A stretch of DNA of 64,000 nt from Rhodospirillaceae bacterium (GCA_028819475.1 JAPPLJ010000030.1:124001-188000); one strand, 5' to 3'. Shown: positions 18,029 to 26,548, numbered from the stretch's first letter. Numbers and translations are program-made. Notes: generated by a model from the letters alone, not told the origin.

Positions 18029-20314
18029 ATGTTCCACCGCCTTCGCCTTAGCCTGCTGTCCCTTCTGGGCGCTGCCTGTGCCGCAATATTGCTGGCGCAG
18101 GGGCTGGCGGCGATTCCGGCGACAGCGCAGGAAACGCCGGCGGCAGGCGCGCAGAAAATCGACCGGGCGGCGCTCGAAAAACTGGTCGCCACGATCGAGG
18201 ACGAGCAGGAGCGCAAACGCCTCCTGACGCAGCTCAAGGCGCTGATTGCAGCGCAGAAGGCGGCGGAGACGGCGAAGGGCCCCTCGCCGCGGACCCAACC
18301 GATGCTGGTCGAACGCCTCGCCGAGCGGGCGCGTACGCTGACCGGCAGCCTCCAGGATCTCGCCGGTATCGCCACCGACCTGCCGAGCGCCTGGAAGTGG
18401 CTGCGCAGCCGTCTCGCGGGCGAAGCGGAGCGTGCGGCGCTGATCGGCGGCGTGTGGAAAACCGGACTGGCGCTGCTGCTCGGCCTGCTTGCGGAATGGC
18501 TGATGCGGCTCCTGCTCCGCGGACCGCGCCGGCGGGTCGAAGACCGGGAGAGCGAGGCGCTCGCCGTCCGCGCCGGCGGCCTTGCGATCCGCACCATGCT
18601 GGACCTGCTGCCCGTCGCCGCCCTGGCCGCCGCGGCCTATGCCGTGCTGCCGCAGCTCGCGCCGGGCGCCACGACCGCCCGGGTTGCGCTCACCCTTATC
18701 TTCGGCTTCGTGCTGGTCCGGGCCATCCTGGCCGCCGGCCGCGCCGTGCTCGCTCCGCGGGTTGGCAGCCTGCGCCTGCTGCCGCTTTCCGACGGGGCAG
18801 CCGCCTATCTTTACGTCTGGCTGCGCCGGCTGGCGAACACCGTCGTCTACGGCGCGGTCGTGCTGGAAGCGCTCGCAGCGTTCGAACTGCCCGGCAGCGC
18901 CCATGCCGCGCTGCTCCATCTGCTCGGCCTCGTCGTCGCGGCCATGCTGATCGTGCTGATTCTGCAGAACCGCCGGCCGGTCTCCGAGCGGCTGCGCGGC
19001 GCGCCGGCCGCCGATAGCGACCCGGCGAATCCGGTCCGTGGCATGCGCCGGGCTCTCGGCCGGTTGGGCGACCTGTGGCATGTCGTGGCCATCGTCTATG
19101 TGCTGGCCGGCCTGTTCGTCTGGCTGCTCGACGTCGAAGGGGGTATCGGCTTCATGGCGCAGGCTACGGGGCTGAGCGCCGTCATCCTGCTGGCCGCGGC
19201 GGCGCTGATCGCCGGGCTCGGCCGGCTGCTCGACCGCCTGTTCCGGATCGAGGCCGCGCTCCTCGAGAAGAACCCCGGCCTGCAACAACGCGCCAACCGC
19301 TACCTGGCGGCCGTGCGCCGCACCCTGTTCGGTGCGATCCTGGCCGTTGCCCTGCTCGCCATCCTCGATGTCTGGGGCTTCGGTGTCGCCGAATTGCTGC
19401 AGACTCCGGCCGGGCGAGCACTGGTCCGCGCCGTGCTGGTCGTCCTGCTGGTGACGGTCGGGGCCTTCATTCTGTGGGAACTGATCGAGACGGCGGCGGC
19501 GCGCTACCTGTTGCGGCTTGACGAGGCCGGCGAGGACTCGCGCGCCCAGCGCATGCGCACCCTGCTGCCGATGGTCGAAAAAGCCCTGCTGATCTCCATC
19601 GTCGTGATCGCGGCGATGATCGTGCTGTCGGAAATCGGCCTCGATATCGGGCCGTTGCTGGCCGGCGCCGGCGTGCTCGGCCTTGCCGTCGGTTTCGGCG
19701 CGCAGACTCTGGTGAAGGACGTCATCACCGGCATCTTCATCATCGTCGAGGACAGCATGGCGATCGGCGATTTCGTGACAGTGGCGGGACGCAGCGGCGT
19801 CGTCGAGGACCTGTCCGTCCGCTCCGTCACCCTGCGCGGCTATTCGGGCTCCAAGCACACCATCCCGTTCAGCTCGATCGACGATGTCGAGAATCTGACC
19901 AAGGACTATTCCTACGCCGTGCTGGATTACGGCGTCGGCTACAGCGAGAATGTCGATGCGGTGATTGCCGTGATCCGGGAGACCGGCGAAGCCCTGCGCG
20001 CCGACCCGGAGTGGCGGGACCATATCGTCGAGGAACTGGAAGTCGCCGGCCTCCAGGAGCTGGGCGACAGCGCCGTCGTCATCCGCTCGCGCTTCAAGTG
20101 CCGGCCGGGCTTCCAGTGGGGCGTGCGGCGCGAGATGAACCGGCGCGTCAAGGCGGCCTTCGACGCACGCGGCATCGAGATTCCGTTCCCCCACGTCACC
20201 CTCTATTTCGGCGAAGGGAAGGACGGCAGCCTGCCCGCGCCGCCGGCCCGCATGGTCGAGGACGCCGTGCGCACCGATCTGGCCGACGGGGATACGGCAG
20301 AGGGCGAGCCGTAG
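18029..20314 (+). CDS. Large MscS-family mechanosensitive ion channel (YbiO-like)
   Basis: The 761-residue inner-membrane protein opens with a signal sequence ending around ATAQE (residue 35), followed by a coiled-coil-rich periplasmic part with EDEQERKRLLTQL. Many membrane segments follow. The pore helix and MscS core lie at about residues 514-600, with AGAGVLGLAVGFGAQ and LVKDVITGIF, followed by the beta domain GDFVTVAGRSGVVEDL. This layout fits the moderate-conductance YbiO/YbdG-like group, which protects against osmotic downshock. The ATG at 18029 gives the signal peptide. The gene is divergent from arsC. Confidence 0.9.
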   Translation: MFHRLRLSLLSLLGAACAAILLAQGLAAIPATAQETPAAGAQKIDRAALEKLVATIEDEQERKRLLTQLKALIAAQKAAETAKGPSPRTQPMLVERLAERARTLTGSLQDLAGIATDLPSAWKWLRSRLAGEAERAALIGGVWKTGLALLLGLLAEWLMRLLLRGPRRRVEDRESEALAVRAGGLAIRTMLDLLPVAALAAAAYAVLPQLAPGATTARVALTLIFGFVLVRAILAAGRAVLAPRVGSLRLLPLSDGAAAYLYVWLRRLANTVVYGAVVLEALAAFELPGSAHAALLHLLGLVVAAMLIVLILQNRRPVSERLRGAPAADSDPANPVRGMRRALGRLGDLWHVVAIVYVLAGLFVWLLDVEGGIGFMAQATGLSAVILLAAAALIAGLGRLLDRLFRIEAALLEKNPGLQQRANRYLAAVRRTLFGAILAVALLAILDVWGFGVAELLQTPAGRALVRAVLVVLLVTVGAFILWELIETAAARYLLRLDEAGEDSRAQRMRTLLPMVEKALLISIVVIAAMIVLSEIGLDIGPLLAGAGVLGLAVGFGAQTLVKDVITGIFIIVEDSMAIGDFVTVAGRSGVVEDLSVRSVTLRGYSGSKHTIPFSSIDDVENLTKDYSYAVLDYGVGYSENVDAVIAVIRETGEALRADPEWRDHIVEELEVAGLQELGDSAVVIRSRFKCRPGFQWGVRREMNRRVKAAFDARGIEIPFPHVTLYFGEGKDGSLPAPPARMVEDAVRTDLADGDTAEGEP

Positions 20315-20331
20315 GAGGGACGCGCAGCGCC

Positions 20332-20790
20332 CTACCGCCAGCGCTCCGCGGCTTCGTCGTCGCTGCCCCGGGCGGCCACCCAGGCCGGGCCGGCCTCGCT
20401 GTCCTCGAGCTTCCAGAAGGGCGCCTTGGTCTTCAGCCAGTCGATCAGGAACATGTTGGCCTCGAAGGCGGCATGGCGGTGCGCCGAGGCGGTGGCGACG
20501 AAGACGATCCGGTCGCCCGGCTCCAGCCGGCCGTAGCGGTGGACGATCAGGCTGGCGGCGAGCGGCCAGCGCGCGTTGGCCTCGGCCTCGATTTCGGTCA
20601 GCATCTTCTCGGTCATGCCGGGATAGTGCTCGAGCGTCATGGCCGAGATCGCCGCCGGCCGGCCGTCGTTGTCGATCAACTCGCGGACAAGGCCGGTGAA
20701 GGTGACGATGCCGCCGATATCCGTCCGCCCCGCTGTGAGCGCGGCGGCCTCGGCCTGCGGATCGAAATCTTCCTTTTGGACGCGGATCAT
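20332..20790 (-). CDS. moaE: Molybdopterin synthase catalytic subunit
   Basis: MoaE adds sulfur to precursor Z together with the thiocarboxylated MoaD to form molybdopterin. The 152-residue protein shows the family features GGIVTFTGLVR near residue 25, HRYGRLEPGD near residue 87, and the lysine-rich WLKTKAPFWKLE region near residue 125 with the catalytic lysines. The ATG at 20790 gives the normal length. moaD is not adjacent. A molybdenum enzyme, formate dehydrogenase, is encoded 12 kb away, and the cytochrome gene upstream on the same strand has a sulfite-oxidase-like domain. Confidence 0.92.
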   Translation of the reverse strand: MIRVQKEDFDPQAEAAALTAGRTDIGGIVTFTGLVRELIDNDGRPAAISAMTLEHYPGMTEKMLTEIEAEANARWPLAASLIVHRYGRLEPGDRIVFVATASAHRHAAFEANMFLIDWLKTKAPFWKLEDSEAGPAWVAARGSDDEAAERWR

Positions 20791-20944
20791 GGGCTGCGCG
20801 CGGGATCGAACGAACGGCGGCGTACCGGCCGGGAACCTGTCCATTCTAGCGCAAGCCCGGCGCAGGCGACAGGGCGGCCGGGGCCACCCATCCGGCCTTT
20901 CATGTTTCGATATTGACGCCGCCGGCGACTCCGCAAAACAATAC

Positions 20945-20973
20945 TTGACGCTCCGTTCTTGGAACATTATATG
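20945..20973 (+). promoter_or_regulatory. Sigma-70-like promoter with an internal palindrome
   Basis: TTGACG at 20945-20950, a 17-base spacer and TATATG at 20968-20973 form a good promoter. The spacer holds GTTC-TTG-GAAC at 20955-20965, a palindrome that could be a repressor site. The only open frame directly downstream is the 38-codon gene at 21025. Confidence 0.6.
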
Positions 20974-21024
20974 AACAAAATTACTTTTTGGGCCGGCGAT
21001 GCAGCCTCGAAAGGAGAGGCCCGT

Positions 21025-21060
21025 GTGCAAAAAAACACGATAGAAGGACCGGTCTGTTTT
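21025..21060. repeat. 36-bp dispersed element, copy 2
   Basis: This is the partner of 1479-1514, identical at 31 of 36 positions. It includes the perfect 8-bp palindrome GACCGGTC. On the minus strand the sequence resembles a TetR-type operator, and in that direction moaE begins 234 bases away. Confidence 0.6.
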
Positions 21061-21141
21061 AATTTTCGGTCAGACAAAAAACGGATAAATTTCAATGGAT
21101 TAGGCGGAATTGGATATATGAACGATCAAAACAAAACGTGA
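21025..21141 (+). CDS. Possible small protein or leader peptide, 38 residues
   Basis: This frame begins at GTG 21025, eight bases after a good Shine-Dalgarno AAGGAG at 21011-21016, and 52 bases after the promoter at 20945-20973. It encodes MQKNTIEGPVCFNF and then a lysine- and asparagine-rich tail ending NDQNKT. The first 12 codons match copy 1 of the repeat at 1479 with only three conservative or neutral changes. The codon run CAA AAA AAC contains the heptamer A-AAA-AAC in the zero frame, a classical -1 frameshift site. The gene is A/T-rich compared with its surroundings. No family is recognised and it may instead be a DNA-level element. Confidence 0.35.
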   Translation: MQKNTIEGPVCFNFRSDKKRINFNGLGGIGYMNDQNKT

Positions 21142-21274
21142 AAATCTGGATCCGGCGGGCAGCGCCGGCTTGGCCTGTCGCATCGGCCATGACGGCGGCG
21201 AGACTTCCGCATCGGGGTCGTCGGGCCTCCGCCGGCGGCCGGGGCCGGCCACCGCCGGCGCCTCTGCATCCGGC

Positions 21275-21322
21275 ATGACGAATCATGACAGAACATGACA
21301 TTTCATGACACTTCACATGACA
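21275..21322. repeat. Five phased ATGAC(A/G) repeats
   Basis: ATGACG at 21275 is followed by ATGACA at 21285, 21295, 21305 and 21317. Steps are 10, 10, 10 and 12 bases, close to one helical turn. Four of the five are preceded by C, giving the reverse-strand core TGTCATG. The array lies 90 bases beyond the 3' end of the cytochrome gene and 485 bases before moaE. The rest of 20791-21411 holds no recognised gene apart from the small frame above. Confidence 0.7.
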
Positions 21323-21411
21323 GGCCGGAAACCCGGTCGCCCGAATCGTTTTCCGCTCCGGCCCGCTCCCGCCGCCGCCTCTCCGGCACACCGGTTGCGC
21401 AGGCGAATCGG

Positions 21412-22233
21412 TCAAGGCAGGACCGGCACCGCCCGGAGATAATCGAAGATCGCCCGGGCGATGCGGCGGCGTTCGGCTTCGGGCAGGCGGTCGGACAGCG
21501 CCGGCATGGTCGCGCCCTCGCGCTCGGACGCCGGGACCAGGAGCAGCCGCAGGAAATCCGCCCTGTCGGAGTTCTTCGTAATCTCCGCCAGGTTGCCCTC
21601 GAACTTTTCGCCGCCGAAACCGTTGACCTTGTGACATTGCAGGCAATGGGTCTTCACCAGCGCGGCGCCCGACCGGAAGCGGGGGTCGAGGCCTTTCGGC
21701 AGCAGCGCCGCGTCGGACAAGGTGACGAGACTTATCTCTTTCACCTGGTAGGGCCAGTTGCGGGCGCCCTCGGCGATCAGGGCAGGGTTCGCGATATTGT
21801 CCCAGACCAGGTACCAGGGCGCGAGCGGCACGTCCTTCTCGTTCTGCTGGAGATTGTTCACCGTAAAGGGGGCGCCGTCCTGCCGGGCGAAGACCAGATA
21901 AGCGCGTACTCTGAGAAAGCGGCGGACGGGAAGCCGGGAGACAAAGCCGTCCAGGGCGCGGAATTCGACCGTTTCCCCCTTGCTCTGCCAATCCTTGCCG
22001 AGGATACGTTCGAAAACCGCGACGGCCGGGTAACCGACGTAACGGATCGCGACATGCCTGTCGCCGACGCTCAGATGCGGCTCATAGACCCGCACCGCCT
22101 GCGCCGGATCGGCCATCAGCCTTTGCAGCGTTTCGACGGGCGGCAACTCCGCCCCAAGCACCGTCCGGGCAGCACAGCCCAGCAGGACTGCCAGGCCGGC
22201 TATCCGGCCGAAGAAAGACAGGACGTTCTGCAT
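21412..22233 (-). CDS. Periplasmic c-type cytochrome with sulfite-oxidase-like N-terminal domain
   Basis: The 273-residue protein has a signal peptide ending near TVLGA (residue 28). The middle part, with YVGYPAVAVFERILG and VEFRALDGFVSRLP, resembles the fold of molybdopterin-binding oxidoreductase domains, although no cofactor cysteine is evident, so it may be a non-binding relative. The C-terminal third carries one haem motif, CLQCH, near residue 195, followed by a methionine in GATMPALSDRLP that could be the axial ligand. The ATG at 22233 has GGAG upstream. Its position near moaE suggests a link to molybdoenzyme electron transfer, which is inference. Confidence 0.7.
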   Translation of the reverse strand: MQNVLSFFGRIAGLAVLLGCAARTVLGAELPPVETLQRLMADPAQAVRVYEPHLSVGDRHVAIRYVGYPAVAVFERILGKDWQSKGETVEFRALDGFVSRLPVRRFLRVRAYLVFARQDGAPFTVNNLQQNEKDVPLAPWYLVWDNIANPALIAEGARNWPYQVKEISLVTLSDAALLPKGLDPRFRSGAALVKTHCLQCHKVNGFGGEKFEGNLAEITKNSDRADFLRLLLVPASEREGATMPALSDRLPEAERRRIARAIFDYLRAVPVLP

Positions 22234-22426
22234 GATCGGGCTCCGGTGCCAGCTTGCCGGTATCTCTTCGCCATGTTTCCGGAGAAATATCAATCCCGGA
22301 CGCCGGCGGCAAATCCGGCGCGCGGGCAGGCCGTTGGCCCGACGGTTCTGCGGTCCGATTTTCCGCGGTCCGTCGCGGCGGCCCGTGCTAGCCTGCGACG
22401 CCGGCAACCAGCGGCAGCAGGATGGC

Positions 22427-22609
22427 ATGGCGCAAAAGCCCGCGCTTCCCGACAGCGCTGAAGCGATCACCGTCGAATGGATGCAGCAGGCCTTTGCCGC
22501 CGGCGGCGCGGCAGACCTGCCGGCGCTCCGGGGCATGGCGATCGAGAATATCGGCGCCGGGGTCGGTCTGCCAGGAGAGATCCAGCGGCGTCGACCTGGG
22601 CGCCGATAG
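22427..22609 (+). pseudogene. 5' remnant of an aminoglycoside-phosphotransferase/ecdysteroid-kinase-like gene
   Basis: The 60-codon frame reads MAQKPALPDSAEAITVEWMQ and then an IENIGAGVGLPGEI motif. A start of this kind, with the glycine-rich IGxGVGxxGE, is characteristic of the N-terminus of kinase-like phosphotransferase proteins several hundred residues long. The frame stops at 22609 and no continuation is seen in the other frames, so the gene is cut off by a deletion. The identification rests on a short motif. Confidence 0.4.
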
Positions 22610-23010
22610 CTGCCGGCCGGCGGCCTGCCCATCAGCCTAGCCGGCGGCGTTTCCGCATTGTCTCGCGGCATTCATGCCTATAAAAAATTATTATGGGCAT
22701 GAGAGAAAAACGATATTTTACTTAATATTTTTCTTTGAATATCTTTTATCTGCACGGTCCGGTTCTTCCTCCGCCGGAGACGTGCACAGCACTTGCGGGG
22801 CCGCCCCACCCGACTCTGGCCTCGCAGCGGGCCGGCTTCCGAGCAGAGCGTAAGCCGGCCTGCCCCCAACCGGCCCGAAATCCAGGCCTGCGCCCGTCAC
22901 ACGCCCCTTGCCCGCGAAGGCGGCGGAATGGTAGGGCTGAACGGCATTCCGGCGGCGCGCGACAGGGTGTGCCGCCGCCTTGCACGTCTGCATCTTCCTG
23001 GGAGGAAATC
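22610..23010. other. Leader region of the amino acid ABC operon
   Basis: No gene is seen. At 22672-22702 the arms TCATGCC and GGCATGA enclose 17 A/T bases, followed by a very A/T-rich stretch to about 22745, which probably holds the promoter. A second hairpin, GGCCGGCTT at 22830-22838 with AAGCCGGCC at 22852-22860, lies in the presumed mRNA leader. The ribosome site GGAGG is at 23001-23005. Confidence 0.45.
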
Positions 23011-23847
23011 ATGAGGAAACTGGTTCTCGCCGCCGCCGGCCTCGCCGTCGCGCTGGGTTCGACGTCTGCGCTCGCCGCGCAGTGCAAGAACGAGGTGTGG
23101 AAAAAGGTCATGTCCCGCGGCACGCTCGTCGTCGGCGTCAAGGCCGACTACAAGCCCTGGGGCTACCGCGACGCCAGCGGCAAGATCGTCGGCATGGAAG
23201 CCGACATGGCCAAGGACGTCGCCGACGCCATGGGCGTCAAGCTGGAGCTGGTCGCCGTGCAGTCGTCGAACCGCATGCAGTTCCTGCAGCAGGGCAAGAT
23301 CGACATGATGATCGCCACGATGTCGGACCGCAAGGACCGGCGCAAGATCGTCGGCATCACCCAGCCCAACTACTACACCTCGGGCACCAACGTCATGTCG
23401 CCCAAGGCGCTGAAGATCCGCCAGTGGACCGCACTCAAGGGCAAGCCGGTGTGCGGCAAGCAGGGCGCGTTCTACAACAAGATCGTCTCCAAGCGTTACG
23501 GCGCCAAGATCATCGCCTTCACCGGCAACGCCGAGGCCAAGCAGGCCCTGCGCGACCGCAAGTGCATCGCCTGGGTCTATGACGATTCGTCGATCATGTC
23601 CGACCTGTCGTCCGGCCAGTACAACGACTTCGAGATGCCGCTGAACAGCGAGGACGACAACCCCTGGGGCCTCGCCGTGCCGAGGGCCGAGCTGAACTGC
23701 GTGTTCGGCAACTTCATGTCCGGCATGACCTACAACTGGCACCAGTCCGGCCGTCTGATCGAACTGGAAAAGAAATGGGGCATCCAGGCGACCCAGTATC
23801 TGGCGGACAAGAACAAGAAATTCGCCGACTGGCTCGCGGGCAAGTAG
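23011..23847 (+). CDS. Amino acid ABC transporter substrate-binding protein (family 3)
   Basis: The 278-residue protein has a clear signal peptide ending SALAA before residue 24. The mature part begins with the family 3 solute-binding fold, showing GTLVVGVKADYKPWGYRDASG and the GMEADMAKDVADAMG motif. It would bind a polar amino acid in the periplasm and deliver it to the two permeases encoded next. The ligand is not clear; glutamate, aspartate or related amino acids are the usual ones for this layout. The ribosome site GGAGG precedes the ATG. A strong hairpin after the gene separates it from the permease genes. Confidence 0.9.
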   Translation: MRKLVLAAAGLAVALGSTSALAAQCKNEVWKKVMSRGTLVVGVKADYKPWGYRDASGKIVGMEADMAKDVADAMGVKLELVAVQSSNRMQFLQQGKIDMMIATMSDRKDRRKIVGITQPNYYTSGTNVMSPKALKIRQWTALKGKPVCGKQGAFYNKIVSKRYGAKIIAFTGNAEAKQALRDRKCIAWVYDDSSIMSDLSSGQYNDFEMPLNSEDDNPWGLAVPRAELNCVFGNFMSGMTYNWHQSGRLIELEKKWGIQATQYLADKNKKFADWLAGK

Positions 23848-23890
23848 CCCCGGCCGGCCGTTCGGGCCCCTGAAAGCGGGGGTGAAGGCA

Positions 23891-23927
23891 GAGGGCGCCC
23901 GGCCGGATATCCGGTCCGGGCGCCCTC
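23891..23927 (+). terminator. Intra-operon hairpin after the binding-protein gene
   Basis: GAGGGCGCCCGG at 23891-23902 pairs with CCGGGCGCCCTC at 23916-23927, and between them CCGGATATCCGG is itself a perfect palindrome. There is no T-run. Hairpins at this place often protect the abundant binding-protein mRNA and reduce read-through into the permease genes. Confidence 0.7.
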
Positions 23928-24006
23928 GTCGTCTGAGCGCCTTCCCGAGCGTGCCGTGCTGAGCGTGCCATACTGAGCGTGGTTGGCTGCGCCCGGAACG
24001 CGGTTC

Positions 24007-24774
24007 ATGTGGGACTCGATCCAGACTTTCTTCCGGGATCTCGCGGAGCGGGATGCGTCCTGGAATTTCATCTACATCTACGACGACAACGAGCTTGAGC
24101 GCGTCCTCGAAGGCATGTGGGTGACGCTGGAGCTTTCCGTCGTCTGCGTCGTCTTCAGCGTCGTGATCGGGCTGGTCGGGGCCTGGCTCCAGGGCGCGCG
24201 CTCGCGCGTCGTGCGCAGCGTCGTCCAGGGCTACATCCAGTTCTTCCGGAACACGCCGCCGCTGGTCCAGCTCATGTTCTTCTATTTCGCGCTGGGCCAG
24301 TTCACGCCGACCTATTCGCCCGACGGCTATCTCCAGCAGCCGATCATCTCCAATGTCGGCTGGGCGATCATCTCGCTGTCCTTCTTCGCCGGCGCCTTCA
24401 ACGTCGAGATTTTCCGCGCCGGCATCGAGGCGGTACCGCAATCGACCCAGGAGGCCGCAGAGTCCCTCGGGATGAGCCGCTTCCAGGCCTATGTCTATGT
24501 CGTGCTGCCGCTCGCCTTCCGGGTCAGCCTGCCGTCGCTCAACAACAATCTGGTCAATCTGGTCAAGACGACGACCCAGGCGCTGGCGATCGCCGTGCCC
24601 GAGCTGCTCTACCAGCTCGTCAGCATCTACAACGACTATTCCACCGCGCAGAACGCCTGCATGGTGCTGATGTTCATCGTCTACATCACGCTCGTCGGTT
24701 TCCTCGTCCTCGGCATGAACCGCTGGGAGCGCCGGATGGTGATACCGGGCTACGGCGGCGGAGGCGGACGATGA
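24007..24774 (+). CDS. Amino acid ABC transporter permease 1
   Basis: The 255-residue membrane protein has the polar amino acid permease pattern: an N-terminal segment, VTLELSVVCVVFSVVIGL as the first core helix, FFRNTPPLVQLMFFYFALG, and the EAA loop with STQEAAESLGMSRFQAY for contact with the ATPase. ATG 24007 is chosen because it fits the family N-terminus; an upstream TTG at 23983 is possible. Its stop overlaps the start of the second permease gene in ATGA. Confidence 0.9.
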   Translation: MWDSIQTFFRDLAERDASWNFIYIYDDNELERVLEGMWVTLELSVVCVVFSVVIGLVGAWLQGARSRVVRSVVQGYIQFFRNTPPLVQLMFFYFALGQFTPTYSPDGYLQQPIISNVGWAIISLSFFAGAFNVEIFRAGIEAVPQSTQEAAESLGMSRFQAYVYVVLPLAFRVSLPSLNNNLVNLVKTTTQALAIAVPELLYQLVSIYNDYSTAQNACMVLMFIVYITLVGFLVLGMNRWERRMVIPGYGGGGGR

Positions 24775-25703
24775 GCCGGGCGATGAAGCTGTCGGCCAGG
24801 CGGCGGGCGATCCCGGGCGTCGATGCGCCGGCGGCCGGCGGCTTCGCGGTGCTCCGGCCGGTCCGGGCGCGGGCGGCGGGCGAGCCGGACGACCTGCTGT
24901 TCAGCCGCTGGCTGGCGCGCGCCGGGCTGTGGCTGCCGCTGGGCGGCATCGCGCTGCTCGCCGCCGTCGTCATGGTCTGGCCGATGTCCGCCGCGGCTCA
25001 GAGCAAGTTCACTTTCTCCGACGCGTTCGATGCGCTGGTGCGCTGGCTGCCCTTCCTGGTCTCCAGCGGCTTCCTGCTCAACGTGGTCATCTCGATCACG
25101 ACGATGGCGATCGGCACCGTCCTCGGCATCCTGCTCGGCCTCGGCCAGATTTCGCTCAGCGGCGCGGTCCGGCGCGTCTGCTGGTTCCTCACCCAGGCGT
25201 TCCGCAACTCGCCCTGGCTGGTCCTGCTGTTCATCGTGATGCTGACCTTCCCGTTCGAGATCGCGCTCGGCGATACGATCATCAAGATCCCGGACTGGAT
25301 GAAGGCGGTGTTCGGCCTGTCGCTGCCGATCATGGCAAACATCTCGGAAGTCGTGCGCGGCGCGGTGCAGTCGGTGCCGACCGGCCAGTGGGAGGCCGCC
25401 GAATCCCTGGCCTATTCCCGGCAGCAGACCCTGTGGCGCATCATCCTGCCGCAATGCTTCAAGCGCATGATCCCGCCGTGGATGAACTGGTACGCCATCC
25501 TGACCATGGCGACGCCGCTGTGCTCGCTGCTCGGCGTCGAGGAACTCATCACCCTGTCGCGCCAGGCCATGGAATCGGAGAACAACCATCCCGAGTTGCT
25601 GATCCCCTTCTACGGCTTCGCCCTCGTCATCTTCTTCGCCTATTGTTACCCGATCGCCCGCCTGACCCTGCGGCTGGAGCGCCGCTACGCGGTCAAGCTC
25701 TAA
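24771..25703 (+). CDS. Amino acid ABC transporter permease 2
   Basis: The 310-residue protein is the second membrane subunit. It carries an unusual N-terminal cytoplasmic extension of about 50 residues before the first membrane helix. The core shows FRNSPWLVLLFIVMLTFPFE and the EAA-type loop VPTGQWEAAESLAYSRQQT. It starts within the stop of permease 1 (ATGA), so the two are translationally coupled and would form a heterodimer. Confidence 0.9.
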   Translation: MSRAMKLSARRRAIPGVDAPAAGGFAVLRPVRARAAGEPDDLLFSRWLARAGLWLPLGGIALLAAVVMVWPMSAAAQSKFTFSDAFDALVRWLPFLVSSGFLLNVVISITTMAIGTVLGILLGLGQISLSGAVRRVCWFLTQAFRNSPWLVLLFIVMLTFPFEIALGDTIIKIPDWMKAVFGLSLPIMANISEVVRGAVQSVPTGQWEAAESLAYSRQQTLWRIILPQCFKRMIPPWMNWYAILTMATPLCSLLGVEELITLSRQAMESENNHPELLIPFYGFALVIFFAYCYPIARLTLRLERRYAVKL

Positions 25704-25738
25704 CGAATGCACATCGGGCTGCACCGGAGGATCCCGGC

Positions 25739-26503
25739 ATGACCGACGCCGCCAACGGAAACTGGACACCGGATCTGCCGATCGTCTCGCTCAGGGACGT
25801 GCACAAGTCGTTCGGCGACCTGGAGGTGCTGAAGGGCATTTCCTTCGACGTGATGAAGGGCGAGGTGATCTGCATCATTGGGCCGTCCGGCTCCGGCAAG
25901 TCGACGCTCATCCGCTGCGTCAACGCCCTGAACCCGATCGATTCCGGCTCGATCACGGTCGAGGGGCAGGAGGTCAACGACCCGAAGCTCAACAAGCTGG
26001 AGTTGCGCAAGAAGGTCGGTATGGTGTTCCAGCAATACAACCTGTTCCCGCACAAGACGGCGCTGGAAAACGTCATGATGGCGCCCGTCCTGGTGCTCAG
26101 GGAGGACAAGGCGAGCGTCGAGGCGCGGGCCCGGGCGCTGATCCGCAAGGTCCGCCTGGACGGCAAGGAGGACAGCTTTCCCGGCGAGCTTTCCGGCGGC
26201 CAGCAGCAGCGCGTCGCCATCGCCCGCTCGCTCGCCATGCAGCCGGACGTCATGCTGTTCGACGAGGTGACCGCGGCGCTCGACCCGGAGACGGTCAAGG
26301 AGGTGCTGTTCACGATCCGCGAACTGGTCGAGGAGGGAATGACCTGCATGCTGGTGACCCACGAGATGGGCTTCGCGCGCGAGATCGCCGACCACATCTA
26401 TTTCACCGACCGGGGCGTAATCGTCGAGCACGGCCCGCCCGCGACCTTCTTCGACGAGGCCAAGGACCCGCGCACGCAGGAGTTCCTGGGGCAGATTTTG
26501 TAG
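25739..26503 (+). CDS. Amino acid ABC transporter ATP-binding protein
   Basis: The 254-residue ATPase powers the transporter. The Walker A motif GPSGSGKST is near residue 48, the Q loop QQYNLFPHKTALENV near 99, the signature LSGGQQQR near 153 and Walker B VMLFDEVTAALDP near 173. The H loop is THE in LVTHEMGFA. CGGAGG lies upstream of the ATG. It is the last gene of the four-gene transport operon. Confidence 0.95.
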   Translation: MTDAANGNWTPDLPIVSLRDVHKSFGDLEVLKGISFDVMKGEVICIIGPSGSGKSTLIRCVNALNPIDSGSITVEGQEVNDPKLNKLELRKKVGMVFQQYNLFPHKTALENVMMAPVLVLREDKASVEARARALIRKVRLDGKEDSFPGELSGGQQQRVAIARSLAMQPDVMLFDEVTAALDPETVKEVLFTIRELVEEGMTCMLVTHEMGFAREIADHIYFTDRGVIVEHGPPATFFDEAKDPRTQEFLGQIL

Positions 26504-26548
26504 GGGCGCGGGGGCCGCGACTCGGCTGGAAGCGGAACTGTACGAGCG

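Noticed and set aside
17864..20194. 776-codon frame opposite the MscS-type channel gene
   Set aside because: The composition is an arginine/glutamine/aspartate-rich shadow; the plus-strand channel has clear membrane segments and motifs.
20955..20965. GTTCTTGGAAC as a LexA box
   Set aside because: The alphaproteobacterial LexA box is the direct repeat GTTC-N7-GTTC; this is an inverted repeat with a 3-base centre.
21275..21322. ATGACA array as a CRISPR
   Set aside because: The units are only 6-7 bases with 3-6 bases between them, far too short for repeats and spacers, and no cas gene is present.
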